NCBI RefSeq assembly: GCF_008704715.1
Contig: NZ_CP023689.1
Coordinates: 9,300,001 to 9,364,000, forward strand
Source: Streptomyces chartreusis
GTDB lineage: Bacteria > Actinomycetota > Actinomycetes > Streptomycetales > Streptomycetaceae
Reading direction: 5' to 3'
Length of the DNA: 64,000 nucleotides
Both the position numbers and the translations under genes were made by a program. The notes under the pieces were generated by a model. That model was not told the origin of the DNA and ran no database searches. It was given only the letters and a program-made list of their open reading frames with translations. This document shows positions 28,101-34,067 of the stretch, piece by piece (position 1 is the stretch's first letter; each line of letters starts with the position of its first letter).

Positions 28101-28250
28101 CCCCGCGCTCTCGCCCACTGGGACGCGGCCGAGGCGGCCGGGATCCGGCCCGCTCCGCTGCACCTGCTCGACCGCGTCGTCGGGCTGCCACTCAGGCCGC
28201 CGGGGACCGCCGGCCCAGCGCAGGACCCAGCCGGGTCGCGAGGTCGGTGA
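16188..28250 (+). CDS. hybrid FAAL-PKS-NRPS assembly line with terminal acyl-ACP-reductase-like domain
   Basis: A 4,020-residue megasynthase; ATG 16188 has AGGAAGGA upstream. Domain order: AMP-ligase of FAAL type (about 9-546; FSSGSTGAPKG, MPYFHDMGLIG, YGLAEATLAV); Gly/Arg-rich linker; carrier (607-681, Ser639 in GGSS); KS (707-1126; Cys872, His1007, His1046); AT (1222-1505; Ser1315 in GHSVGE, HAFH 1411-1414, predicting malonyl-CoA); KR (1777-2005; TGGAGGLG, GDYAAAN, no LDD); ACP (2041-2118, Ser2077); C (2135-2565; HHSAADG 2267-2273); A (2578-3076; FDASV, NLYGPTEST, YRSGDR); PCP (3114-3185, Ser3146); second C (3203-3621; HHLIGDG 3329-3335). The final 400 residues hold a Rossmann domain (VVGCGSIG 3782-3789) resembling cyanobacterial acyl-ACP reductase. 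There is no DH, ER or thioesterase. Predicted product: a beta-hydroxyacyl-aminoacyl chain released by reduction. The amino acid is not assignable; a hand-aligned pocket (D-A-R-S-H-G-L-I-N) matches nothing I recognise. The 3' end overlaps the convergent LLM gene by 59 bases. Confidence 0.93.
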   Translation: MPTPGPRTAVTLLDILLHAAEDTPGQVVVHVRGDGGEHTVTFAELRDDALRVAGGLHAAGLEPGTPVPLLAGLGEDFQPMFWGALAAGLVPVPLAPEARRAGPAWEFLGRPAVLVDDTAEDLLDEFPGPVRALRLGELREGRPPRELPARAPHDLAFLQFSSGSTGAPKGVELTHEAVLANLRQIRTAMAITSDDVVATWMPYFHDMGLIGTHLVPLAAGLKQIRLEPLTFAKRPALWLETVARHRATLLSAANFALALAVRRVPDDAWAGLDLSSVRLMLVGAEPIAPRVWREFTAKAGAAGLAATAMLPVYGLAEATLAVTVPPLGEVAAPLLLDRKALSRGRAVLVRPGPDAVEFMDVGRPVPDCRVRVTDSAGGPLGEGRVGHVEVRGPQVARGYHRTPEASTAAFSEGWLRTGDLGFLHDGRLCVTGRHKDVVFAGGRTFHAPDLEETAAATPGLPEGTVAAIGSPDPETGGDRVVVFVQWARPALAKALPVLDAAATRVRETLGHDDVRVLPLPPGAFPRTTSGKLRRALMRDRFEAGAYTAVEERLAAGRAAEAEPDGQGGRVREAGPPGERGRAGQVRPHGQGGEWRAQSSEPRSRRGVEEAIRGIWAQALGLPSADIDRNARFFALGGSSLRAMEVLAGIEDSFPVTVEPRALRDHDTVSGLAGHVLSRLADLDGASGHAGRTERRAAMPSSEGGAGSVPLAVLGMACRFPGAETPDAFWELLVSGRDTMTAVPDDRWTDGQAERHSFHGSFLPEPAHFDAAFFGMDDEEARATDPQARIFLELTHEALERAGYAGARRNGRKVGVFAAVGDSGYREILAATADGDLTAHPGALTGNLPNLIAARLSQALDLDGPALAVDTACSSALVALHLARRSLQSGECDVAVVGGVHLALTPTGHRLLDRAGALSPTGGSRPFGATADGIVPGEGGAALVLTRLDDAQRDGDPVLALVRGTAVNNDGRSLSLLAPNPRTQREVITQAYAECGVDPDAVTYVEAHGTGTPVGDPVEAQSLGHAFPPRADGLPRLLGSVKANIGHLLNAAGMPALVKTVLALQHRQVPPTPHTTPTASYLERVAPGFQLATEQREWRATGPLLAGVNAFGFGGTNAHAVLEEAPVRPATSGTDSEGPHLLTLSARSADALRAAVADLAAHVRNHPGLRESDVCATVNSARDDGPHRLAVVADGHLADRLHAALTDRRHAADFTVAKSRPRTVFLLPGQGAQRPGQGRALYRSAPLFREVIDEASSLTGPVLGRSLADWCLDPRTDPEELARTEVAQPLLVAFGVGLARQLAHWGVTADAVAGHSVGEIAAACVAGSLSLAEAVGFAAERGRLVGELARPGAMAAVRGDEDTVAEFLDSVSVAAVNGPGQVVISGTEDAVEQALAELTRRGVAARRLRVSHAFHSPLLEPVLDPLRDAAKALTVRPGAVPLLSTVSEEWRPGLTPAYWLEHAVRPVRFGAAVGRLLDEGYDTFLELGPGNTLGGSVRSVAGARDAGDVTVLSTGAASTAGREAEGSETRALLEAAGRLWARGGALDRTALAATASRVPVPTYPFQRTRHWPRTPSAEPLIHRLDWRDAPLMTAPEGPRVVRLLGGDGAVGRRLAERLTERGVTVLRDHAGHSATPPDTLVWLSGEGSAGSPPPLDALDAATKAAVTSLRDVLDLLSGDCSRLLVVTEDAYGTGTANPAQALLHGFTLAIPAEHPGLTARGIDLTSGDALPAQVDALERELYSALEPDAEATVAWRSGRRLIRTSAAVADAPAAPGELPPDGTYLITGGAGGLGSALARDLAGRGACELILTGRSDTVPDDLLADLRAQGARAARYHAADVSDETAVDALFAELPPLDGVFHAAGTVRPGTLRSKSDAEIEQVLAAKVRGTVLLAEALRRHGQEPAVCVAFSSVSAVQPGLAGALGDYAAANAFLDAFAAAERAAGRPWQSIAFGPVSDAGLAAGSPVESRLRTRGLGPMTTQAAITALRTAVATDAAHLLVTVPGRATQDQLQSTATPVSRTAPAPRRPTPTPLRDETAPTATRTAILIRNLLADALRRAPEEIGDDEQFLSLGLDSLTAVDLARRLEAELGLPLPATLLFEHRTVGELSAHLATQNPAPLATAPAHRTQDESAPRPLTPLQLAFLTTEALYEGVTAYGCIRQTIRGPLDPALLGRALSHLAARHPMLRLRITSHGTPPRQYTAPAEPTDRAPRWYEVQDRTTDNTSPLPDLEQRLYNRPFDLTTEDPARALLIRDSHEAHLLLVVHHSAADGYSLKVMCEELWSLYTALAQGSSPLELPAPQTEFADYAAHITADRESPAFARDQQYWRARIAEHTTANGTPALPYDGDPEAVPAPPLTHHQTTVDASLTAALREVAARHEITLFHLLLAVYGRCLARWGGQPAVAVNVARARREAPLPGIDRLVGPLADTLPVFAAVDPDEPVTALARRLRHIWHEAESHATLTSPDIAALLPATGPAPRTVAPAGFSFARFPVSHGRDWPVTVTPTAAATASAATRLGLLCWESDEALHFSWNHPARLFHPETVERLAADYVRELRAAAEQSTPTPANGSSEGVVDRLCAQFRATPAAIAVNTGHDTLTYAELDTASSALATRLRASGVLPGDLVGLLTEPGADTVVGVVGILRAGAGWVPLDATHPVARLQDQVIRTGVTAVVCHPATGETAALLNGTTAITADDRSPVTPSSTAPPLPDPDAIAYVIFTSGSTGRPKAVPITHRSMLNYLDWALTTFGYGAGDHLVQTASVCFDASVRQLLAPLLVGATVHTLSRDLLRDPEALLDRLVDDRITVWSSVPTLWERLLTAAETRAGQDGTLPDLSALRWVHVGGEALPAAHVRRWFDLVDASGGAEHRISNLYGPTESTINATCHIIDTRPSDDVRQLPIGRPVAGTELAVVAEDGRACAAGEAGELHIAGTGLTPGYLGDPELTAAAFVERGGRRWYRSGDRVRQAPDGVLEFLGRLDDQVKVRGHRVELGEVEAALLTHPDVARAAVLLVDGRLMAHVQPRSGSAEPDTRAVRAFLSRVLPPYMLPGRVRTIPAMPLTGTGKIDRRRLTGDAEAASTPTSAEGCTGLETNRTDEPPRPEPESATPPGTPTERIVARIWSNLLDVSDVSREDDFFALGGDSILVLELFSRLREELPAVPRPTTVYTHRTLAALAAALDTSTPEPAPIPTPARQPSDPYPLTPSQRGFLLADSLTPESDSGWLARFRLSGPLRHDVLQRAVDVLLARHPMLRTVFPAGVRPPVQQELPDSLRLPVETETLAHPGLLEQRIAEEAGRRLEPWAWPLLRLRLFTLAPTEHVLIVHAHHLIGDGFSAALLTKELLTAYDRLLRGLPHGLPPIQSTFRDHVTRSSVRERPQGPEADAYRARLRAPYTPPALRRPTTGQAPAQPAFHTAGFTLDAATTDALRGLARAAHRTLYAPLLTAYYRALAELTGQRDLMLGLAVTGREDSTADAHRVFGPFAEAVALRPAAPVGEGAPAFDDDLRRLAAEADLARADGPSDVRTAAGLPCHAQFFFTFLDFTSLGGEEGGGLSLHADESDTSLAPPPLGTDVFLAVRPVGEGEGLRVTVRASAAALTSGEVTGFAEGMRRQLRDAVRGPGGRRSPRLDAALVGYLPAPHHLAALAGLPHDTPGLGREQIRELLFPDGRARLLEETGTPLGNSGFVALPLFADELAPTGDLAARTARAVEHAAALGARCVSLAGMIPSLTGYGYDVLRETTTGAAITTGHASTTVAVVKTVGAALTAAGRGLGEVSLAVVGCGSIGVSSLRLLLATAPVAPAWLLLCDLPGSAERLQGLAAELSSEHPGMPVEVVESGQALPAAVYGADVIVTAVSGATRLLDVARLRPATIVVDDSFPHCFDTTSALDRMDRDQDVLVVGGGLLSLGTTRTRLAEDLPAVASAGFALRPGIPGTLASCRLESLLHAHLGAPGRSPGQLPLIHGLVDLPRALAHWDAAEAAGIRPAPLHLLDRVVGLPLRPPGTAGPAQDPAGSRGR

Positions 28251-29235
28251 GGATCTGCACGTAGTCCTCTTGCTCGAAGGTGAACGGCAGCGCGAACGCC
28301 ACCTCGTCGACCTCGCGGAACGCGGCGTGGGCGTGGAGGCGTTCGGCGATGTCCGCCGACGTGCCGACGAGGTCCGGCGCGAACAGCAGTCGCGCCGGGC
28401 CCTGCGGTGCGGTCGTGCGTGGGGTGCGCTTCGCCGCGTACTCCTCGTACTTCGCGCGCTGTGCCGGCGTCGCGGAGTCGGTGGGGATGACGACCAGGCC
28501 CTGCGAGACACGGGCGTCGTCGCCGTCCGGGTGACGGTCGCGGAAGGCACGGATGTGGGAGAGCTGGATCTCCGCGAAGTCCGGTCCCCCGTCCGCCCCG
28601 TCATCGGGTCCCTCGGCCTTGACGACGCTGCTGGTCAGGAGGTTCATGCCGTGCTCGCCGGCCCACCGCGCCGAACGCAGGCTGCCGCCGCCGTACCACA
28701 TACGGCCGCCCAGCCCGGGTGAGTGCGGCTGCACTCGATCCGAGAACGTTTCGAACCCCTCGACCCCGCTGAAGTCCGTGGCCGGCTTGCCCCGCACGAA
28801 GTCCAGCAGCCGCCGCGCCCGCTCGTACCCGAAGTCCTCGGCGTCGGCCGTCTCGGCGTACAGGGCCTCCTTGACCCGGTCGTAGTGCATCGGCGGGCCG
28901 ACGCTCACGCCCGGGTTGAGCCGGCCGCCGGAGAGCACGTCGACCGTCGCCAGGTCCTCCGCCAGCCGCAGCGGGTTCTCCCAGCCGAGCGGGATGACCG
29001 CGGTGCCGAGCTCGATCCGGCTGGTGCGCTGCGAGGCCGCCGCCAGGACGGCCACGGGCGAGGAGATGCCGTACTGGAGATGACGGTGGCGGACCCAGGC
29101 GCTGTCGAAGCCGAGCCGCTCGCCCAGCTCGATGATCTCCAGCGTGGACTCGTGGCCCCGCCGCGGATCCGCCTCGTCGAACAGCCCGATGGTGAGGAAG
29201 CCCAGCTTGCGCAAGGGGCGTGAGGTCGGTGGCAC
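28192..29235 (-). CDS. LLM-class flavin-dependent oxidoreductase (luciferase-like monooxygenase)
   Basis: A 347-residue luciferase-fold enzyme that uses reduced flavin (FMNH2 or F420) supplied by a partner. Family patches: GFLTIGLFDEADP at the N-terminus, GERLGFDSAWVRHRHLQYGISSP, RIELGTAVIPLGWENPLRLAEDLATVD, then MWYGGGSLRSARWAGEHGMNLL. GTG 29235 has GGAGG nine bases upstream. Its last residues overlap the 3' end of the NRPS-PKS on the opposite strand by 59 bases. It could be a tailoring oxygenase for cluster A, but the convergent position makes this uncertain, and many such genes belong to general metabolism. Confidence 0.88.
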   Translation of the reverse strand: MPPTSRPLRKLGFLTIGLFDEADPRRGHESTLEIIELGERLGFDSAWVRHRHLQYGISSPVAVLAAASQRTSRIELGTAVIPLGWENPLRLAEDLATVDVLSGGRLNPGVSVGPPMHYDRVKEALYAETADAEDFGYERARRLLDFVRGKPATDFSGVEGFETFSDRVQPHSPGLGGRMWYGGGSLRSARWAGEHGMNLLTSSVVKAEGPDDGADGGPDFAEIQLSHIRAFRDRHPDGDDARVSQGLVVIPTDSATPAQRAKYEEYAAKRTPRTTAPQGPARLLFAPDLVGTSADIAERLHAHAAFREVDEVAFALPFTFEQEDYVQILTDLATRLGPALGRRSPAA

Positions 29236-29323
29236 GGGCCCTCCATCGGTCGGCGACAGCGTTGATCAAGCAGTACGGCACTGCCAACGCGCCCGCGACC
29301 GGCGCTGTTCCCGTCCCTCCAGG

Positions 29324-30826
29324 TCAGACCAGGGGGATCGTCACCTCGTCCTCCACCGGCGGGTCCAGCTCCTGCGCGCGGCTGCCGGTGGCGGCGTAGC
29401 AGCGCAGCCGCACGGTCTCCGGGGTGACGTCCAGCCGGAGGAACTGCTTGAAGAACGGCGGGCTGTACGTCGCCGAGCTCGGTGAGAACAAGGACGTGTA
29501 GATCTTGCGCACCGGGAGGCGGAAGCGTGCCGCGCGATCGGGGCGGCGGCCGGCGCCGAGCAGCCCGGCCACCAGACGGGTGCGCCAGGTGATGCGGGCC
29601 GTCTTCTGCTGGGCACGGGTGAGCGGCATCTCCAGTCGCTCGGCGACCACGGCCGACGCCTCGGCCTCGGTCAGGGTGAAGAAGCGGCGCAGGCGCAGCC
29701 GGCGGCCGTACAGCTTGCTGTAGAACGCCAGGGAGTCGCCGCGCAGCGGATAGCAGCGGAAGTCCTTCTCGGTGACGTTGGCGATGTCGACCCGGGGGAT
29801 GGTGTGCGTGGCGTGCATGAACGCGCCGCCGCCGCCCGAGACCACGTACTGGATCGTGCGGCCGTCCACCTGCACCGGGTAGCGCTGGTAGTTGTGGATG
29901 TCGCCGCCGATCGCCGCGACATAGCGGTGTGCCGGGTCGCGGACGATGTCGTCGACGGTGCCGCCGCCCTCGATCGCGCAGGGGTGGTGTGCGCCGTCCA
30001 CGTACAGGGGCGAGCCCGTGATGAGGATCTTCGGGCGGGGGCCCTGCGACACCTCGCGCAGCCACGCGCCCTGTTCGGCGTCGAGGGTGCCGAGCAGCCC
30101 GGTGTCGATGCCGATGATCCGCACCGGCCCGGCGTCGATCGCCCAGTACGGCCCCGGCTGCACCGCCTGTTGTGCGGCGGCCGACCTCAACTGACGAGCA
30201 GCGTCGAGCCGTTGGCCGTCACCCTTGCGCGGCTTGTGCCACAGCACCTTTTGCAGCCAGGCCTTGCTGAGCACGCGCGGCGCGGGTTGCGGGGCGAGGG
30301 GCGGGGCGTCGCCGCAGAAGACGCGCATGAAGGCGCCGAGGTCCTCGTACCAGTCGTGGTTGCCCGGTATCGCGTATATGGGCGCCTGGTAGCCCTGGTA
30401 GGGCCGGAAGAACTTGGTGCCGTAGTCGTCGGCGCTGCCGACCGGGTAGATCACATCGCTGGCGAGGACGGCGAACCGGGTGTCCTGACCCGTCTTCAGG
30501 AAACCCGGCACGACGGAGTACTGAGGGTCGTCGCCCTCGCCGGTGTCGCCGATGACGAGGAAGGAGAACCGGTCGGGGTCGTCGCGCCGGATCACCTTGT
30601 CGGCGGGCACGCCCGAGGCCGCCCGCTGGGCCACCCAGCGACTGCGGGTACGGCCTGTGGGATCCCCGAACCAGGACGCCAGCACACCGTTGCGGGCGGC
30701 CCACAGCATTCTGGGGTCGAGCCAGGAGATCTTCTCGACCTCGGCCGGCATCAGCCGCTTGTACGTGCCGAGTTCGGTGGCGCCCCAGCCGGCGCCTTCG
30801 GCGGTATCGCGAGAGGAATCAGACAC
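29324..30826 (-). CDS. metallophosphoesterase (calcineurin-like)
   Basis: A 500-residue binuclear-metal phosphoesterase. The fold signatures are present in order: GDTGEGDD near residue 95 (first metal ligands), GNHDWYED near residue 155, GGDIHNYQRYPV near residue 315. There is no export signal. The start is taken as GTG 30826; the frame continues upstream as an Arg/Pro-rich shadow, and the ribosome site before the GTG is weak. Related large Streptomyces proteins are of unknown substrate. It follows the MHYT gene on the same strand after an 83-base gap. Confidence 0.85.
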   Translation of the reverse strand: MSDSSRDTAEGAGWGATELGTYKRLMPAEVEKISWLDPRMLWAARNGVLASWFGDPTGRTRSRWVAQRAASGVPADKVIRRDDPDRFSFLVIGDTGEGDDPQYSVVPGFLKTGQDTRFAVLASDVIYPVGSADDYGTKFFRPYQGYQAPIYAIPGNHDWYEDLGAFMRVFCGDAPPLAPQPAPRVLSKAWLQKVLWHKPRKGDGQRLDAARQLRSAAAQQAVQPGPYWAIDAGPVRIIGIDTGLLGTLDAEQGAWLREVSQGPRPKILITGSPLYVDGAHHPCAIEGGGTVDDIVRDPAHRYVAAIGGDIHNYQRYPVQVDGRTIQYVVSGGGGAFMHATHTIPRVDIANVTEKDFRCYPLRGDSLAFYSKLYGRRLRLRRFFTLTEAEASAVVAERLEMPLTRAQQKTARITWRTRLVAGLLGAGRRPDRAARFRLPVRKIYTSLFSPSSATYSPPFFKQFLRLDVTPETVRLRCYAATGSRAQELDPPVEDEVTIPLV

Positions 30827-30909
30827 CGGTGCACCGTAACAATGATCTAGAGACTGCCGAGAGGGGGAGCGGGGACGCGGCGCGTCGGCCCGCCCCCGCA
30901 CCGCCCCGG

Positions 30910-31776
30910 TCACCGTCTGCGGGCGTAACTCTCCCGCCTGGGCCGGGAAGTCCACGTGGGCGCTTTCGACGCGGGCTCGTGATCGGGCCGTTGAGCAGGT
31001 CCGGTCCGCCGGGTCGTCTCCTCGGAGGTGCCCGCGCTGCTGTCGCCCAGGACCAGGAGCGGGTCGAACATCACGACCACACCGGCCAGGACCAGGAAGA
31101 CGGTCGGCCCCAGCAGCATGGGAAGCAGCAGTGAGGTGGGCGAGTCACCGGCCCAGGAGGCGCCGGTCGTGCCGTGCAGATGGACGCTGACGGCCGCCAT
31201 GCCCGTGTAGTGCATCCCGGAGACCGCCACGCCCATGACGAGGCTGGCGCCGAGGCTGGTGAGGAAGCCGCGGATCGTGACGGCCGCCCACAGCGCGGCG
31301 GTCGCGGCGATGATCGCGATCAGGACCGACAGTGCCACGGTGGACGCGTCGTACTCGACGTCCGCGTCGAGGCGCAGCGCCGCCATCCCCAGATAGTGCA
31401 TGGCCGCCACCCCGAGTCCCGTGACGACGCCCGCGCTGCTCAGCGCCGCCCGCCCGGCGCCCAGGTAGCCGACGATGAACACGCCGACGCCGACCACGAC
31501 GATCGCCACGACGAGACTGAGGACGGTGAGTCCCGTGTCGTAGCGGATCCGGGTCTCCTCGACCTGGAAGCCGATCATGGCGATGAAGTGCATCGTCCAG
31601 ATGCCGGAGCCGATCGCGGCGGCGCCGAGCGCCAGCCAGCCCGGCTTCCACGACTGTCCGCCCACCAGGGACCGCACGATGCAGCGCAGCCCCAACGCCC
31701 CTCCCAGGCAAGCCATCAGATAGGCCGCCACCGGGGTCACCGCACCGTAGCGGAACCCGTCGACCGTGCCTTCCAT
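30910..31776 (-). CDS. MHYT-domain integral membrane sensor
   Basis: A 288-residue membrane protein with about seven transmembrane helices. Three MHYT-type motifs are visible: MHFIAM, MHYLGM and MHYTGM. MHYT domains are proposed to coordinate metal ions and sense oxygen, CO or NO. No GGDEF, EAL or kinase output domain is attached; the C-terminal 45 residues are polar and Arg/Pro-rich. ATG 31776 is chosen because GGGGGAG lies eight bases upstream. Confidence 0.88.
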   Translation of the reverse strand: MEGTVDGFRYGAVTPVAAYLMACLGGALGLRCIVRSLVGGQSWKPGWLALGAAAIGSGIWTMHFIAMIGFQVEETRIRYDTGLTVLSLVVAIVVVGVGVFIVGYLGAGRAALSSAGVVTGLGVAAMHYLGMAALRLDADVEYDASTVALSVLIAIIAATAALWAAVTIRGFLTSLGASLVMGVAVSGMHYTGMAAVSVHLHGTTGASWAGDSPTSLLLPMLLGPTVFLVLAGVVVMFDPLLVLGDSSAGTSEETTRRTGPAQRPDHEPASKAPTWTSRPRRESYARRR

Positions 31777-32047
31777 GAAGCCAACTCCCCCCAGAGTCAT
31801 GGCCAGTTGTGGAGAACAAGGTGTACGGGGCAAGAGAGCCGGAAAGCAAGCCTTTACCGCCGGTAGCCGTTGAACTCTGCATCAACATAGGCCGACTCCA
31901 GTCACAGAGAGGCCGGATTCGGCCAAACGGTGGCCGGACGCGGCTCGGCCTCCCCGAGCCACGAGTGGTGTCGGTCCCGTGGATGTGGCACAGATGGAGT
32001 GGAGACGGGTGGCGGCACGCGGCAGGCATCGGCGGGAAGGCCCGGAC

Positions 32048-32971
32048 ATGGAGGAGCTCGCGATCATCGAGGCACCGTCCGTGCTGGGCCTGCGGCCGTC
32101 CGGCGTCCAGGACCTGCCGACGGCCCTGCTGGAGGCGGGGCTCATCGCGGGTCTGCCGGCGGTACGGGCCGGTCGCGTGGAGCCACCGCCCTACGATCCG
32201 GTGCGCGACGCCGACACCGGGGTCCTCAACCCCCACGGTATCGCGGAGTACTCCGTCCGGCTGGCCGACGCCGTCCGTGACGTCCTCGACGGCGGCCGTT
32301 TCCCGGTCGTCCTCGGCGGCGACTGCACCGTCCTGCTCGGCAACCTCCTCGCCCTGCGCCGCCGCGGACGCCCCGGACTGCTGTTCCTCGACGGGCACAC
32401 CGACTTCTACCAGCCCTCGGCGGAGCCCAACGGCGAGGCGGCCTCGATGGAACTCGCCCTCGCCACGGGACGCGGCCCCCGCCTGCTCACCGACCTGGAG
32501 GGACGCGGACCCCTGCTGCGGGACGAGGACGTGGTGGCCTTCGGGTTCCGCGACGTGGACGAGTCCGCCGAGGCCGGCATGCAGCCCCTCCCGCCCGGCC
32601 TGCACGCCCTCGACCTGGACGAGGTGCGCGCGTCCGGTGCGGCCGGCGCGGCACGCCGGGCCGTGGACCGGCTCACCGCGGGCACGAGCAGCGGGTTCTG
32701 GGTGCACCTCGACGTCGACGTCCTGGACGACGCGATCATGCCCGCCGTCGACTACCGGCAGCCGGGCGGACTGACCTGGCAGGAACTGGAGAGCGTGCTC
32801 GGCACGGCCCTGGCCACCCCAGGTGCCGTGGGGTTCGACGTCACGATCTTCAACCCCCGCCTCGACCCGGACGGCACGATCGCCGCCCGTCTCGCCGAGT
32901 GCCTGCGACGGGCACTGTCGGCGCGCACGCGGACGGAGAACGCGGGACATCGAGGTCGTCGGGCCCCCTGA
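32048..32971 (+). CDS. ureohydrolase family protein (arginase/agmatinase/formimidoylglutamase)
   Basis: A 307-residue manganese enzyme of the arginase fold. The metal-binding blocks are VLGGDCTVLLGN (usual GGDHS, here Cys in place of His), FLDGHTDFY (DxHxD) and VHLDVDVLDD (DxDxxD). ATG 32048 with GGAAGG seven bases upstream is the best start. The His-to-Cys change in the first metal motif is seen in some divergent family members and may alter metal occupancy. The guanidino substrate cannot be named. It faces away from the MHYT gene; the 270-base region between them shows no clear signal apart from short GGCCGG-rich dyads. Confidence 0.82.
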   Translation: MEELAIIEAPSVLGLRPSGVQDLPTALLEAGLIAGLPAVRAGRVEPPPYDPVRDADTGVLNPHGIAEYSVRLADAVRDVLDGGRFPVVLGGDCTVLLGNLLALRRRGRPGLLFLDGHTDFYQPSAEPNGEAASMELALATGRGPRLLTDLEGRGPLLRDEDVVAFGFRDVDESAEAGMQPLPPGLHALDLDEVRASGAAGAARRAVDRLTAGTSSGFWVHLDVDVLDDAIMPAVDYRQPGGLTWQELESVLGTALATPGAVGFDVTIFNPRLDPDGTIAARLAECLRRALSARTRTENAGHRGRRAP

Positions 32972-33068
32972 ATTTGCCGAACCGGCAACGAGGCTCGTGG
33001 CGCCTCTACCGGCCGACGCAGGATGGCAGAGCCACTACGCGCCGCTCATGCGCAGCCCGGGAGGAAAC

Positions 33069-34055
33069 ATGCCGCAGCCCGCACACGCGACGTCCACGGA
33101 CGCCACGCACCGTCTGGTCCCCGCTCCCGCCGGGAGGATCCACGTCGCGGAACAGGGAACCGGGCCGCTGGTGCTCCTCGTGCACGGCTTCCCGGAGTGC
33201 TGGTACTCCTGGCGCCACCAACTTCCGGCACTCGCGGCGGCCGGATACCGCGCGGTCGCCGTCGACGTGCGCGGCTACGGCCGTTCCTCCCGGCCCGAAG
33301 CGGTGGAGTCGTACCGGATGCTGGAGCTGGTCGACGACAACGTCGCCGTCGTGGAAGCCCTCGGTGAGCGCGACGCCGTCATCGTGGGGCACGACTGGGG
33401 CGCCACGATCGCCGCCACCTCCGCGCTGCTGCGCCCCGACGTGTTCCGCGCCGTCGGGCTGCTGAGCGTCCCGTACACCCCGCCCGGCGGCCCGAAGCCG
33501 AGCGAGGTGTTCGCGGGGATGGGCGGCCCGGAGGAGTTCTACGTCTCCTACTTCCAGGAGCCCGGCCGTGCGGAGGCCGAGATCGAGCCCGACGTCCGCG
33601 GCTGGCTCGCCGGTTTCTACGCCGCCCTGTCCGCCGACACCATGCCGGGGCCCGGTGCCCCCGACCCGCACTTCGTCACGCCGGGCGGCACACTGCGCGA
33701 ACGCTTCCCCGCCGACCGTCTGCCCGCCTGGCTCGACGAGTCCGACCTGGACGTCTACGCCGGGGAGTTCGAACGCACCGGCCTGATCGGGGCCCTGAAC
33801 CGCTACCGGAACATGGACCGGGACTGGGCGGACCTCGCCGGCCACGGCGGCGCCCCCGTGACCCAGCCCTCGCTGTTCCTCGGCGGCGCGCTGGACCCCT
33901 CGACCACCTGGCTCGCCGACGCGATCGCGGCCTACCCCACCACCCTGCCCAGCCTCACCTCCTCGCACCTCCTCGACGGCTGCGGCCACTGGCTCCAGCA
34001 GGAACGCCCTCAGGAGACCAACCGCCTGCTGACCGAATGGCTCGACGCCCTCTAG
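33069..34055 (+). CDS. alpha/beta-hydrolase, soluble epoxide hydrolase type
   Basis: A 328-residue epoxide-hydrolase-like protein. HGFPECWYSW (oxyanion block), GYGRSS, the nucleophile elbow GHDWGATIA (Asp nucleophile), the acidic charge relay in GGALDPSTTW, and the final His in DGCGHWLQQERP are all present. ATG 33069 follows GGGAGG closely. It likely opens epoxides to diols; the physiological substrate is unknown. It is downstream of the ureohydrolase on the same strand but separated by 97 bases. Confidence 0.88.
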   Translation: MPQPAHATSTDATHRLVPAPAGRIHVAEQGTGPLVLLVHGFPECWYSWRHQLPALAAAGYRAVAVDVRGYGRSSRPEAVESYRMLELVDDNVAVVEALGERDAVIVGHDWGATIAATSALLRPDVFRAVGLLSVPYTPPGGPKPSEVFAGMGGPEEFYVSYFQEPGRAEAEIEPDVRGWLAGFYAALSADTMPGPGAPDPHFVTPGGTLRERFPADRLPAWLDESDLDVYAGEFERTGLIGALNRYRNMDRDWADLAGHGGAPVTQPSLFLGGALDPSTTWLADAIAAYPTTLPSLTSSHLLDGCGHWLQQERPQETNRLLTEWLDAL

Positions 34056-34067
34056 CCGGCGAAACGC

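Noticed and set aside
27060..28250. A standard thioesterase or SDR-type R domain at the end of line A.
   Set aside because: There is no GxSxG nucleophile elbow and no GxxGxxG plus YxxxK pattern of thioester reductases; the Rossmann motif and flanking blocks fit AAR better.
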